Made by a program: the position numbers and the translations under genes
DNA from: Rhodoferax sp.
GTDB taxonomy: Bacteria > Pseudomonadota > Gammaproteobacteria > Burkholderiales > Burkholderiaceae_C
NCBI GenBank assembly: GCA_029946045.1
Contig: JAQSDS010000123.1
Span: 1 to 5,567 of the forward strand
Direction: 5' to 3'
DNA length: 5,567 nt
Notes under the pieces: model-generated
The model's input: the letters and a program-made list of their open reading frames with translations, nothing else
What the model was told of the DNA's origin: nothing
Databases searched by the model: none
Shown here: in pieces, positions 1 to 5,567 of the stretch
How the letters are laid out: each line of letters opens with the position of its first letter
Numbering within the stretch: the first letter of the stretch is position 1

Positions 1-250
1 CGCGAACCAGCACCACGCTGTGTTCCTGCAGGTTGTGGCCTTCGCCGCCGATGTAAGAAATCACCTCGAAGCCGTTGGTCAAGCGGACCTTGGCAACCTT
101 ACGCAAAGCCGAGTTAGGCTTTTTGGGCGTGGTGGTGTAAACGCGGGTGCAGACACCACGGCGCTGGGGGGAATTTTCCATCGCCGGGCTCTTGGACTTG
201 ACGGTCTCAACCGCACGCCCCTGACGGATTAACTGATTGATGGTTGGCAT
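1..250 (-). CDS. rpsL: 30S ribosomal protein S12, N-terminal part (cut by window edge)
   Basis: S12 is a small-subunit protein at the decoding centre that helps control translational accuracy. The minus strand from ATG at 250 encodes [12 protein letters not shown], then [18 protein letters not shown] and [18 protein letters not shown], which are S12 signatures. About 83 of the usual 124-125 residues are present; the 3' part lies left of position 1. The loop bearing the classical streptomycin-resistance lysine is intact (TPKKPNS, K43/K44), so nothing here suggests resistance. The second resistance loop and the modified aspartate lie outside. Residue 27 is Ser where E. coli has Cys; I believe this is common in Comamonadaceae. 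The start is fixed by an AGGAGG four bases upstream. It probably leads the str operon (rpsL-rpsG), which cannot be seen here. Confidence 0.98.
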   Translation of the reverse strand, partial: MPTINQLIRQGRAVETVKSKSPAMENSPQRRGVCTRVYTTTPKKPNSALRKVAKVRLTNGFEVISYIGGEGHNLQEHSVVLVR

Positions 251-254
251 TGAG

Positions 255-260
255 CCTCCT
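255..260 (-). promoter_or_regulatory. rpsL ribosome binding site
   Basis: A full AGGAGG Shine-Dalgarno sequence on the minus strand ends four bases before the rpsL ATG. It is the strongest ribosome binding site in the window, as expected for a highly expressed ribosomal protein gene, and it fixes the start codon. Confidence 0.9.
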
Positions 261-264
261 AAAA

Positions 265-282
265 CTAAACGTCCCTAAACGT
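265..282 (-). repeat. Tandem ACGTTTAG repeat in the rpsL leader
   Basis: On the minus strand the octamer ACGTTTAG occurs twice, separated by two bases, so the period is 10 bp, about one helical turn. The pair sits immediately upstream of the rpsL Shine-Dalgarno sequence, inside the predicted 5' untranslated leader. The surrounding leader (about 261-306) is rich in T and A on this strand and includes the palindrome GTTTTAAAAC at 281-290. The exact repetition is observed; any regulatory meaning is inference. It could be a protein-binding site on DNA or RNA, or a chance product of AT-rich sequence. Confidence 0.5.
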
Positions 283-311
283 TTTAAAACAAATTAAACA
301 AAAACGTGAAT

Positions 312-332
312 CCCTTCGGAACTTCCGAAAAG
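312..332 (-). promoter_or_regulatory. Hairpin at the 5' end of the predicted rpsL transcript
   Basis: Minus-strand RNA from 332 to 312 can fold as CUUUUCGG / AAGUU loop / CCGAAGGG, an 8-bp stem with two G-U pairs. At the DNA level its core is an odd palindrome TTCGGAA-G-TTCCGAA (315-329). The stem begins almost exactly where transcription should start from the promoter at 339-367, so it would form a 5'-terminal hairpin on the rpsL mRNA. Such structures can stabilise mRNA, but the palindrome could equally be a DNA operator. It is not a good terminator for the upstream carboxypeptidase gene because no T-run follows directly. Confidence 0.5.
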
Positions 333-338
333 CCCATC

Positions 339-367
339 ACTATATCAGGTCACGCGTATCCTTGCAA
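339..367 (-). promoter_or_regulatory. Sigma-70-like promoter of rpsL
   Basis: On the minus strand TTGCAA (362-367, 4 of 6 matches to the -35 consensus) is followed by a 17-bp spacer and TATAGT (339-344, 5 of 6 matches to the -10 consensus). Transcription should start near 331-333, giving a leader of about 80 nt. The -35 box lies only a few bases after the TGA of the carboxypeptidase gene. rpsL is therefore likely expressed independently of the genes upstream. Confidence 0.8.
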
Positions 368-372
368 TTTTC

Positions 373-1557
373 TCATTTAATCCACAAGCGCAATCCATCC
401 CAGGCACGACCCATCACGCCTGCCTGCGCCACGGCCTGCAACACCTGCAATGGCACCTCAGCCACGACCTGGCCGGCACTGCTGACCACCAGCGTGCCCA
501 CCTGCTGCCCTTTAACAAAGGGTGCCACCAACGGCTCAGGGCGCGCCACCTGGGTTGTGAGCTTGGCGCCCATCCCGGCCGGCACGACCACCACAATGGC
601 ATGGGTCTGCCCCAAGGCCACGGTAGCCTCCTGTCCTTTCCAGACCGCCGGAGAGACCACCGCCTGGTTGGCCTCAAACAACTTGACCGCATCAAATGCG
701 GCGTAACCCCAGTTCAACAATTTCTGCGCCTCGTTGGCTCGCGCGTTTTCACTGTCAGCACCCAATACGATCGACAGCAGACGGCGGCGTCCCAACGCAT
801 TGGGCGAACCGGCCGCCGCGCCCAACTGCCCCAAGCCCGGCACGTTGCGTTGCGCCGTGGCAATCAGACAGTAGCCCGCCGCATGGGTATGCCCGGTTTT
901 CAGGCCATCCACGGTCGGATCGCGAAACAGCAACAAATTACGGTTGCTATCGTTGGCCGCGGGGGCACCTTGATACCGGTATTTCTTGATGGCGTAATAG
1001 CCTACATAGTCAGGAAAATCACGCATCAGGCGGGTGGCCAGAATGCTCAGGTCGCGCGCTGTCGTGGTGTGCCCTGGATCGGTCAAGCCTTCCGGGTTTT
1101 TGTAGCCCGTGGCTTTCATGCCCAAGACCTGGGCCTGCGCATTCATCAATTGCACAAAACGCTCGACCGTGCCCCCCACACCTTCGGCCAGCGCCACCGT
1201 GGCGTCGTTGCCGCTTTGCACGATCATGCCCTTGATCAAATCTTCAACCGGCACCTGCATCTTGGGGTCAATGAACATGCGTGAACCAGACATTTTCCAG
1301 GCGCGCTCGCTCACCGGCAAGGTTTGCTGCAGGCCAATCTTTTTGCTGCGCAAGGCGTCAAACACCAGATAGGCCGTCATCAGTTTGGTCAGAGACGCTG
1401 GCTCTATGGGCAGATCAATGTCTTTTTGCGCCAGGATCTGGTCGGCAGTGACATCCATCAGCAAGTATGAGCGGGCCGCAATTTCAGGCGCTTGTGGCGT
1501 TTGCGCAGCCGCCGACAGGCAAATGGCTGCCAGCAGAGATAAAAATATTTTTTTCAT
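373..1557 (-). CDS. dacC: D-alanyl-D-alanine carboxypeptidase, PBP5/6 type (peptidase S11)
   Basis: A periplasmic low-molecular-mass penicillin-binding protein that removes the terminal D-Ala from peptidoglycan pentapeptides and so limits cross-linking. The 394-aa product has a signal peptide (MKKIFLSLLAAICLSAAA, cleavage probably after A18). All three catalytic motifs are in order: SLTK at 55-58 (nucleophile S55, K58), SGN at 115-117 and KTG at 220-222. A PBP5 C-terminal beta domain covers about 290-375, followed by a basic/aromatic tail (WDGLRLWIK) that resembles the amphipathic membrane anchor of the family. An in-frame TTG at 1590 would add 11 residues before the signal peptide; the ATG at 1557 is preferred. 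An Ala/Gly/Pro-rich segment (about 239-256), longer than in E. coli PBP5, separates KTG from LLSIVLGA. The symbol could equally be dacA; sequence alone does not separate the paralogues. It lies 109 nt downstream of the ferredoxin gene. Confidence 0.95.
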   Translation of the reverse strand: MKKIFLSLLAAICLSAAAQTPQAPEIAARSYLLMDVTADQILAQKDIDLPIEPASLTKLMTAYLVFDALRSKKIGLQQTLPVSERAWKMSGSRMFIDPKMQVPVEDLIKGMIVQSGNDATVALAEGVGGTVERFVQLMNAQAQVLGMKATGYKNPEGLTDPGHTTTARDLSILATRLMRDFPDYVGYYAIKKYRYQGAPAANDSNRNLLLFRDPTVDGLKTGHTHAAGYCLIATAQRNVPGLGQLGAAAGSPNALGRRRLLSIVLGADSENARANEAQKLLNWGYAAFDAVKLFEANQAVVSPAVWKGQEATVALGQTHAIVVVVPAGMGAKLTTQVARPEPLVAPFVKGQQVGTLVVSSAGQVVAEVPLQVLQAVAQAGVMGRAWDGLRLWIK

Positions 1558-1567
1558 GCAGTGGTCG

Positions 1568-1573
1568 CCTCTC
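1568..1573 (-). promoter_or_regulatory. Ribosome binding site supporting the carboxypeptidase start
   Basis: The minus strand shows GAGAGG ten bases upstream of the ATG at 1557. The spacing is slightly long but acceptable. It supports the short start that places the signal peptide at the very N-terminus, rather than the TTG at 1590. Confidence 0.5.
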
Positions 1574-1666
1574 GTCAGTCGAGAAGCCAATGAAGGAGTG
1601 CTTTAAATGAAATGGTCACCAGCGCAATGACGGGTGTGCACCTGGAAAAGCGGCATGAACAACAGA

Positions 1667-2053
1667 CTAGCGCCCCAGGTGCTCGGGCGTCAGCAAGCGC
1701 TGCACCACCTGGCCGTTTTTGAGGTGTGACTCGACGATCTCGTCGATATCGCTGGCATCCACATAGCTATACCAGACCGCTTCTGGATAGACCACGGCTA
1801 CCGGGCCGGCGGCGCAGCGGTCCAGACAACCCGCCTTGTTGACGCGCACTTGCCCTGGCCCGGCCAGGCCTGAGGCCTTGACCTGCGATTTGCAACGCTC
1901 AAATGCTGCCATCGCATCGTACTGGGCACAACATGCCTCGCCGTTGCTCCGCTCATTCAAACAGAAGAAAATGTGCCGCTGGTAATAACTGACCGCCGGC
2001 GCTGATGCGAAGCCAGACTGCGTATCGGGACTGGATGGGGTGGGATGTGTCAT
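1667..2053 (-). CDS. Thioredoxin-fold [2Fe-2S] ferredoxin (Shethna / COG3411 type)
   Basis: A small cytoplasmic electron carrier, 128 aa, with no signal peptide or membrane segment. After a Pro/Ser-rich N-terminal tail (1-22) comes RHIFFCLNER, then ACCAQ, and later GCLDRCAAGPVAVVYPEAVW, the signature of thioredoxin-like 2Fe-2S ferredoxins. Likely cluster ligands are C31, C41 (or C42), C76 and C80; the last pair has the usual CxxxC spacing. The gap between the first two (nine residues to C41) looks slightly shorter than in well-known members. C54 is an extra cysteine. The redox partner is unknown. The ATG lies 10 nt after the stop of the VanZ-family gene and lacks a clear Shine-Dalgarno sequence, so translation may be coupled. 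A 109-nt gap separates it from the carboxypeptidase gene; I found no convincing promoter there. Confidence 0.93.
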   Translation of the reverse strand: MTHPTPSSPDTQSGFASAPAVSYYQRHIFFCLNERSNGEACCAQYDAMAAFERCKSQVKASGLAGPGQVRVNKAGCLDRCAAGPVAVVYPEAVWYSYVDASDIDEIVESHLKNGQVVQRLLTPEHLGR

Positions 2054-2063
2054 GTGTGTGATT

Positions 2064-3164
2064 CTAGTTTTGCGGTTCCTTGTCCCACAACAAGCTCAGC
2101 ACATAAACCAAAGTTGCAAAAGGCCAAAGCCAACCCAGCCACTGCGCCAGGCCATGAAACCGGATGAAGCGCCCCTGCTCCCACAAAAACAGGGTTTGCT
2201 CAAAATAAGGGCTGACCGGAGTCTGGTTTAGCAGACTCAGATGCACGCCCAAAGCCAGTAGCGCCAGCGCTGCGCTGGCACGCCTCGGCACCCAAAGCAA
2301 CACCAGCGCCAGCACCATGGCACTCATCAAGGCCGCCTTGACCGGGACACTGAGCCAGGCCCAGGCATGCTCGGGTCCCACACTCAAGGCGGCACTGAGT
2401 GCCGAGGCCCAAATTGCAAAAAAACATACCCAAAGCAGAAACCAGGCGCGTTGGCCCACCTGGCGAATAATGCAAAAGCCCAACAGGCACGGAATCAACA
2501 AGCCCAGCACCACGCACAGCCACTCCATCGCCGGCAACAAGGCTTGCAGTTCGGCCTCACGCAAGGGCAACCAGTCCAGAAAAGGGGTATCGGCCAGCAC
2601 CGTCGCCAGCTTGGCTTGCAGGCGCTCAAACACCTGCCCCAAACCCAGGGGAATCGAGGTGGGAAACAGCAAGGCCACGGGCCACAAGGCCAGCAACACC
2701 AGGCCACCGCGCGCATCCGAGACAAACCAGTGCGCCCTGAAACGACTCCAGCGTTGCAAAATACCCAGTCGCTCCAGGCTCCAGGCACTCAGTGCACCAA
2801 GAGCGCCACCCGCCATGTTCAGTATCAGATCAAGATTGGATGGCACCCGGTTGGGCAAGTAGGCCTGGAGCGACTCCATGAGCAACGACAACACCAAAGC
2901 GGCCAGCACACCCAGGCGCAGCGCATGGCGTGTCCGCCCGGTACGCAGCGCACTCAGGACCAGAAAAAACCCCAGCGGCATGTAGCCCGCCAGATTGGCC
3001 ACGACATCAAACCCGGTCCAGTACCTGGGCAGCGGCGCGGTCAGGAAAAACCAGGGCATGACACCCTGGTCACGCCAGCCCGAGAAAGGGAAAAGGCTGG
3101 CGTAAACGATCAGGCCGGCATACACCAGCGCCAATGGCCATGCCGAGGTCTTATGCATCGGCAT
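2064..3164 (-). CDS. VanZ-family integral membrane protein
   Basis: A 366-aa polytopic inner-membrane protein with roughly eight to ten hydrophobic segments. The N-terminal half carries the VanZ-like domain: an opening transmembrane helix (about 11-27, ending SLFPFSGW), FDVVANLAGYMPLGF (52-66) and MESLQAYLPNRVPSNLDLILN with GG (96-120). Conserved polar residues E97, Q100, R106, D112 and N116 sit at membrane edges. VanZ was named for teicoplanin resistance in enterococci, but most homologues in Gram-negative bacteria have no known function, and resistance should not be inferred. Residues 155-360 form a second, less conserved membrane region, which makes the protein about twice the length of the minimal domain. 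A hydrophilic stretch (about 175-210) separates the two halves. It starts 7 nt after the hemJ stop with only a weak GAG as ribosome site, and ends 10 nt before the ferredoxin gene, so all three are probably co-transcribed. Confidence 0.9.
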   Translation of the reverse strand: MPMHKTSAWPLALVYAGLIVYASLFPFSGWRDQGVMPWFFLTAPLPRYWTGFDVVANLAGYMPLGFFLVLSALRTGRTRHALRLGVLAALVLSLLMESLQAYLPNRVPSNLDLILNMAGGALGALSAWSLERLGILQRWSRFRAHWFVSDARGGLVLLALWPVALLFPTSIPLGLGQVFERLQAKLATVLADTPFLDWLPLREAELQALLPAMEWLCVVLGLLIPCLLGFCIIRQVGQRAWFLLWVCFFAIWASALSAALSVGPEHAWAWLSVPVKAALMSAMVLALVLLWVPRRASAALALLALGVHLSLLNQTPVSPYFEQTLFLWEQGRFIRFHGLAQWLGWLWPFATLVYVLSLLWDKEPQN

Positions 3165-3171
3165 GGCAAGC

Positions 3172-3600
3172 TCAGAATGGTTTCAGCACAACCAGGCAAA
3201 CGATGACCAGCATCAGAATCACCGGAGCCTCGTTGAACCAGCGGTACCAGATGTGGCCATGGCGCTGCTGGCCGCGCACAAATTTCTTCAGCATCACACC
3301 GCAGGCATGGTGGTAACCCACAACCAACAACACGCCCAGCAGCTTGGCATGCATCCAGGCGTTGCCCGGGCCCCAGCCAATGCCATAACCAGCCCACAAC
3401 CAAACGCCAAAAACAAGCGCCGGAATAGCAATGATGGTCATGAAGCGCAGCAACTTGCGCGCCATCAGAAGCAAACGCTCTCTCTCAGCCACAGAATCTG
3501 CCGGCACCATAGCCAGATTCACAAAAATGCGCGGCAGGTAAAACAAGCCGGCAAACCAGCTGGCAACGAAGACGATATGAAGAGACTTGATCCAGAGCAT
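3172..3600 (-). CDS. hemJ: Protoporphyrinogen IX oxidase HemJ (UPF0093; often labelled CopD family)
   Basis: HemJ is a membrane haem protein that oxidises protoporphyrinogen IX to protoporphyrin IX, the penultimate step of haem synthesis, in bacteria lacking HemG or HemY. The 142-aa product has the family length and four hydrophobic helices (about 5-25, 52-70, 83-103, 125-140). Family landmarks are the N-terminal H8 with WFAGLFYLPR (15-24), MHAK (83-86), YHHACG (96-101) and YRWFNEAP (119-126), ending VVLKPF. A GAAGG eight bases upstream (3609-3613) supports the ATG at 3600. Divergent placement opposite hemB supports the haem role. Automatic annotation commonly calls this family CopD because of distant similarity; no copper-resistance genes are nearby. 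It appears to be the first gene of a hemJ-vanZ-ferredoxin transcript. I see no clear promoter between 3601 and 3750. Confidence 0.88.
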   Translation of the reverse strand: MLWIKSLHIVFVASWFAGLFYLPRIFVNLAMVPADSVAERERLLLMARKLLRFMTIIAIPALVFGVWLWAGYGIGWGPGNAWMHAKLLGVLLVVGYHHACGVMLKKFVRGQQRHGHIWYRWFNEAPVILMLVIVCLVVLKPF

Positions 3601-3654
3601 TGCGACAACCTTCAGACTTCAGCAGTGCAAGGTACAACTGCCAATAAAAGAGGG

Positions 3655-3750
3655 AATTCCGCAAAGCCGCCCCAGCCAGGCGCGCAGACCCAGACAGTAC
3701 ACCCGGTACGTCAAGCCTGCACAACAGCGCTGGGCCGGCTTTGCGGAATT
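3655..3750. repeat. 96-bp inverted-repeat element upstream of hemJ
   Basis: Left arm 3655-3676 and right arm 3729-3750 are reverse complements over 22 positions with a single mismatch (3670 against 3735). The outer block is AATTCCGCAAAGCCG, followed after the mismatch by CCCAGC. In plus-strand RNA the stem can extend three more pairs (3652-3654 with 3751-3753, one G-U). The 52-nt centre contains a further short hairpin, GTAC-ACCCG-GTAC (3697-3709), and CAGGC/GCCTG halves at 3677-3681 and 3715-3719. It is not a terminator: on the plus strand the stem is followed by A residues, and on the minus strand only a short broken T-run follows. It encodes no credible protein. It could be a dispersed palindromic (REP/MITE-like) element, a structured hemJ leader, or an RNA processing site. 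Confidence 0.8.
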
Positions 3751-3753
3751 TCC

Positions 3754-3782
3754 AAAAAAAAACCCCAGCACGAGGGCTGGGG
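3754..3782 (-). terminator. Strong intrinsic terminator on the minus strand
   Basis: Read on the minus strand, CCCCAGC (3776-3782), a six-base loop and GCTGGGG (3763-3769) form a GC-rich 7-bp stem, followed at once by nine T (3754-3762). This is a textbook Rho-independent terminator. No protein gene on this strand ends here: the sequence upstream on the minus strand is the hemB leader and the antisense of hemB. It therefore implies a non-coding transcript. The plus-strand reading has no U-tract and would not terminate. Confidence 0.9.
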
Positions 3783-3855
3783 TGATAAGCCTATTTGCTG
3801 TCACACATCAAGGCCCCGCTCAGGGAGGAAAAGCGGGGAGCAGTAAACTGCCCGG
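3754..3855 (-). ncRNA. Candidate small RNA with CCUCC loop, divergent to hemB
   Basis: Bounded by a promoter-like sequence (3861-3889) and an intrinsic terminator (3754-3782), this would be a transcript of about 100 nt; the 5' end is uncertain by about 10 nt. Three hairpins are visible on the minus strand: a small one around GCAG-TTTA-CTGC (3840-3851); a 7-bp stem CCCCGCT (3832-3838) / AGCGGGG (3814-3820) whose 11-nt loop reads TTTCCTCCCTG; and the terminator. Between the last two lies a mostly unpaired stretch (about 3783-3812). The CCUCC loop is complementary to Shine-Dalgarno sequences, a known feature of some trans-acting sRNAs. The transcript runs away from hemB and overlaps its leader only if hemB starts far upstream. 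I recall an Rfam family named anti-hemB in Burkholderia; whether this belongs to it I could not test. Confidence 0.65.
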
Positions 3856-3866
3856 ACCGTAATTTA

Positions 3867-4969
<1,103 letters not shown>

Positions 4970-4985
4970 ACAAACCAGACCAGCC

Positions 4986-5567
4986 ATGCGGATTTTCTCC
5001 ATCCACGCCAGCCAAGTGGCTGAAATCGCTTCTGGCGCGAATGCGCAGGGGCTGGCAGGCCTGGAGCTACCGCAGCACGGCTACCTGTGGCTGTCGGTGA
5101 CCCGTACCGAGCTTGAAAGTCTGCAACTACCGCTTCAGGCTGCACTGCAGAATTTGTGCAAATTGCAATTGCTTGACCTGCACCTGTCGGACTTGCTGAA
5201 TACACAGCTGCCTTCGCGTTTTGACTTCACCTCGCAATACGACATGCTGGTATTTCGCGGTTTGACTGTGAACACCAGCGAATCGGCAGCTACGGGCAAC
5301 CAGCCCCTAAACCACTTGCCCAAACGCGGCGGTCCACCCATTTTGCGACGCATCGACACCAGTCCGGTCGGCTTTGCCGTGTTTGACCATGTGCTGCTCA
5401 CCGTCCACCCCAACGACCACCACCTGCGCGATGCCTATGCCGGGCGCCTGCTGGCAGCCAGTGGCGCCGATCTGGCCGCCAATGCAACGCCGGGTGCGCC
5501 CGACAGCCGCTCCACGGGTGCGCGTGGCGTTCCGGCCAACCCGGCCGACCTGATGCTGCGCATCGTC
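4986..5567 (+). CDS. CorA-like magnesium transporter, N-terminal cytoplasmic part (cut by window edge)
   Basis: CorA proteins are homopentameric inner-membrane channels for Mg2+ (also Co2+/Ni2+) with a large N-terminal cytoplasmic domain and two C-terminal helices bearing a GMN motif. Only 194 codons are in the window, all from the cytoplasmic domain; the frame is open to the edge, and the GMN motif lies beyond it. Recognisable blocks are MRIFSIHA at the start, LLDLHLSDLLNTQLPSRFDF (62-81), TSQYDMLVFRGL (82-93) and RRIDTSPVGFAVFDHVLLTV (121-140), which I associate with Burkholderiales CorA proteins found next to hemB. An Ala/Gly/Pro-rich segment (about 156-184) interrupts the domain before NPADLMLRIV. 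The ATG is 16 nt after the hemB stop with no clear ribosome site, so it is probably co-transcribed and perhaps translationally coupled. Family assignment is fairly sure; ion specificity is inferred. Confidence 0.8.
   Translation, partial: MRIFSIHASQVAEIASGANAQGLAGLELPQHGYLWLSVTRTELESLQLPLQAALQNLCKLQLLDLHLSDLLNTQLPSRFDFTSQYDMLVFRGLTVNTSESAATGNQPLNHLPKRGGPPILRRIDTSPVGFAVFDHVLLTVHPNDHHLRDAYAGRLLAASGADLAANATPGAPDSRSTGARGVPANPADLMLRIV

Noticed and set aside
1558..1666. Promoter in the ferredoxin-carboxypeptidase gap
   Set aside because: TTGCGC with TTTAAA-like sequence is present, but the spacing and match are too weak. I see nothing else in this 109-bp gap except the GAGAGG ribosome site.
2064..3164. 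Glycopeptide (teicoplanin) resistance determinant based on the VanZ name
   Set aside because: No other van genes are present, the host appears Gram-negative, and VanZ-like domains are widespread in proteins unrelated to resistance.
2317..3206. Two long plus-strand open frames opposite the VanZ-family gene
   Set aside because: Low-complexity Gln/Pro/Arg composition, no ribosome sites, and full overlap with a gene that has clear membrane segments and VanZ motifs.
3601..3750. integron attC site reading of the large inverted repeat
   Set aside because: I could not find the paired GTTRRRY/RYYYAAC-type core sites at the ends that an attC site needs, and no integrase or cassette gene is nearby.
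3663..3782. Attenuator in which the long hairpin competes with the sRNA terminator through shared CCCAGC/GCTGGG blocks
   Set aside because: On the minus strand the terminator is transcribed before the long hairpin, so the hairpin arms cannot form in time to prevent termination. The shared six bases are probably coincidental.
3163..3846. Long plus-strand open frame opposite hemJ
   Set aside because: It is the shadow of hemJ in a GC-rich genome; the composition is dominated by Gln, His and Asn runs typical of antisense frames, and it runs into the inverted repeat and terminator.

Overview
The window looks like chromosomal DNA of a betaproteobacterium in the order Burkholderiales, most likely Comamonadaceae (Rhodoferax/Polaromonas/Acidovorax-like). 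This rests on the style of the S12, HemB and CorA-like proteins, the moderately high GC and the gene order. The genus is an inference that I could not test by alignment. I see no phage, transposase, CRISPR or tRNA/rRNA gene.

Layout. Five genes lie on the minus strand, read from about 3600 down to 1: hemJ (142 aa, often labelled 'CopD family'), a VanZ-family membrane protein, a thioredoxin-fold [2Fe-2S] ferredoxin, a D-Ala-D-Ala carboxypeptidase (PBP5/6 type), and the 5' part of rpsL, cut by the window edge. hemJ, vanZ and the ferredoxin gene are separated by only 7 and 10 nt and are probably co-transcribed. The carboxypeptidase follows after 109 nt. rpsL has its own good sigma-70-like promoter and a structured leader, and probably begins the str (rpsL-rpsG) operon outside the window. 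On the plus strand, hemB (337 aa, complete) is followed 16 nt later by the N-terminal part of a CorA-like magnesium transporter, which runs off the right edge.

The most interesting part is the 355-bp divergent spacer between hemJ and hemB (3601-3955). It holds a probable unannotated small RNA on the minus strand: promoter at 3861-3889, body of about 100 nt, and a strong intrinsic terminator at 3754-3782 with nine T. One of its hairpins displays a CCUCC-containing loop that could pair with Shine-Dalgarno sequences. Next to it is a separate 96-bp inverted-repeat element (22-nt arms, one mismatch) just upstream of hemJ.

How the genes fit together. hemB (porphobilinogen synthase) and hemJ (protoporphyrinogen oxidase) are early and late steps of haem synthesis, divergently placed around the spacer. 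The ferredoxin may serve redox metabolism, but its partner is not visible. The carboxypeptidase trims peptidoglycan stem peptides in the periplasm. The role of the VanZ-family protein is unknown.
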